Below, piece after piece: positions 63,970 through 64,000 of a DNA stretch of 64,000 nucleotides. Positions within the stretch are counted from its first letter, which is position 1. Each line of letters begins with the position of its first letter. The position numbers were made by a program, and so were the translations under genes. The notes under the pieces are model-generated. The model saw nothing but the letters and a program-made list of their open reading frames with translations, did not search any database and was not told the DNA's origin. Source of the stretch: Candidatus Coxiella mudrowiae. GTDB taxonomy: Bacteria > Pseudomonadota > Gammaproteobacteria > Coxiellales > Coxiellaceae. The DNA lies in the NCBI GenBank assembly GCA_001077715.1, contig CP011126.1, forward strand, positions 1,669,841 through 1,733,840, given 5' to 3'.

Positions 63970-64000
63970 GCAAGTTACAATAAACTCCTTACAAAATTCT

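Overview
The window looks like a chromosome segment of a gammaproteobacterium of the Coxiella lineage, most probably a tick-associated Coxiella-like endosymbiont in the middle of genome reduction. I infer this from the gene content and from gene order that I remember for Coxiella (argS / SPOR protein / hslV-hslU; ubiE-ubiJ-ubiB; metK-ahcY; trpS / uvrD; hemX-hemY; rho-trxA; proC-yggS-pckA; algH-ruvX-pyrB). The sequence is AT-rich and has an unusual number of recognisable but broken genes. No rRNA, tRNA, insertion sequence, prophage or CRISPR array was recognised. About 25 genes look intact; about 30 are pseudogenes with in-frame stops, frameshifts or missing ends.

Layout. 1-5.9 kb: argS, two dead genes (DUF945-like and SPOR/FtsN-like), then the intact HslVU protease. 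5.9-8.6 kb: dead POT peptide transporter and dead phospholipase D-like protein. 8.7-14.1 kb: living ubiquinone genes ubiE-ubiJ-ubiB and ubiK, flanking a dead multidomain Ser/Thr kinase-ATPase and a dead comM that run into each other tail to tail. 14.2-21.3 kb: sulfur amino-acid region with dead cystathionine beta-synthase and gamma-lyase/synthase, a living SH3-type exported protein, dead acetyltransferase and deacetylase genes, and living metK-ahcY. 21.3-29.1 kb: about 8 kb with no living gene, holding a GAF-GGDEF protein, a charged low-complexity protein, two type I secretion ABC transporters, a membrane fusion protein and an EAL protein, all broken. 29.1-32.3 kb: dead metF and metE. 32.5-35.8 kb: living trpS and uvrD, divergent. 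35.8-46.4 kb: mostly dead (ZIP transporter, exported glycosidase-like protein, TauE/SafE, a second MFS carrier, SDR dehydrogenase, copper-storage protein, DUF6496, thymidine kinase, sphingomyelinase-like phosphodiesterase, EirA-like protein), with one living MFS carrier. 46.4-53.0 kb: living acyltransferase, aroD, YqfO-like, hemX and hemY between dead hemC, hemD and a frameshifted phosphodiester glycosidase. 53.9-62.9 kb: mostly living housekeeping genes. 63-64 kb: truncated HerA-like ATPase and, at the edge, a paired DnaA-box motif.

How the genes fit together. Ubiquinone synthesis, protein quality control, translation (argS, trpS), Rho/thioredoxin, gluconeogenesis (pckA), proline and pyrimidine synthesis are kept. 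SAM synthesis and SAH hydrolysis are kept, while the local routes that make methionine or pass homocysteine to cysteine (metE, metF, CBS, CGL) are all broken, which suggests use of host methionine. The first dedicated tetrapyrrole genes hemC and hemD are broken while hemX and hemY are intact.

The most striking structural signal is a series of perfect short tandem duplications (units of 4 to 25 bp) across the window. Several sit at or near lesions in pseudogenes. One duplicates a TATAAT box upstream of a living gene, and one duplicates the start codon of metK. The longest is a TAGA tract of about 17 units inside the sphingomyelinase-like gene. I see no convincing new multi-gene system; the novelty is in this mutation signature and in the pattern of what is lost and kept.
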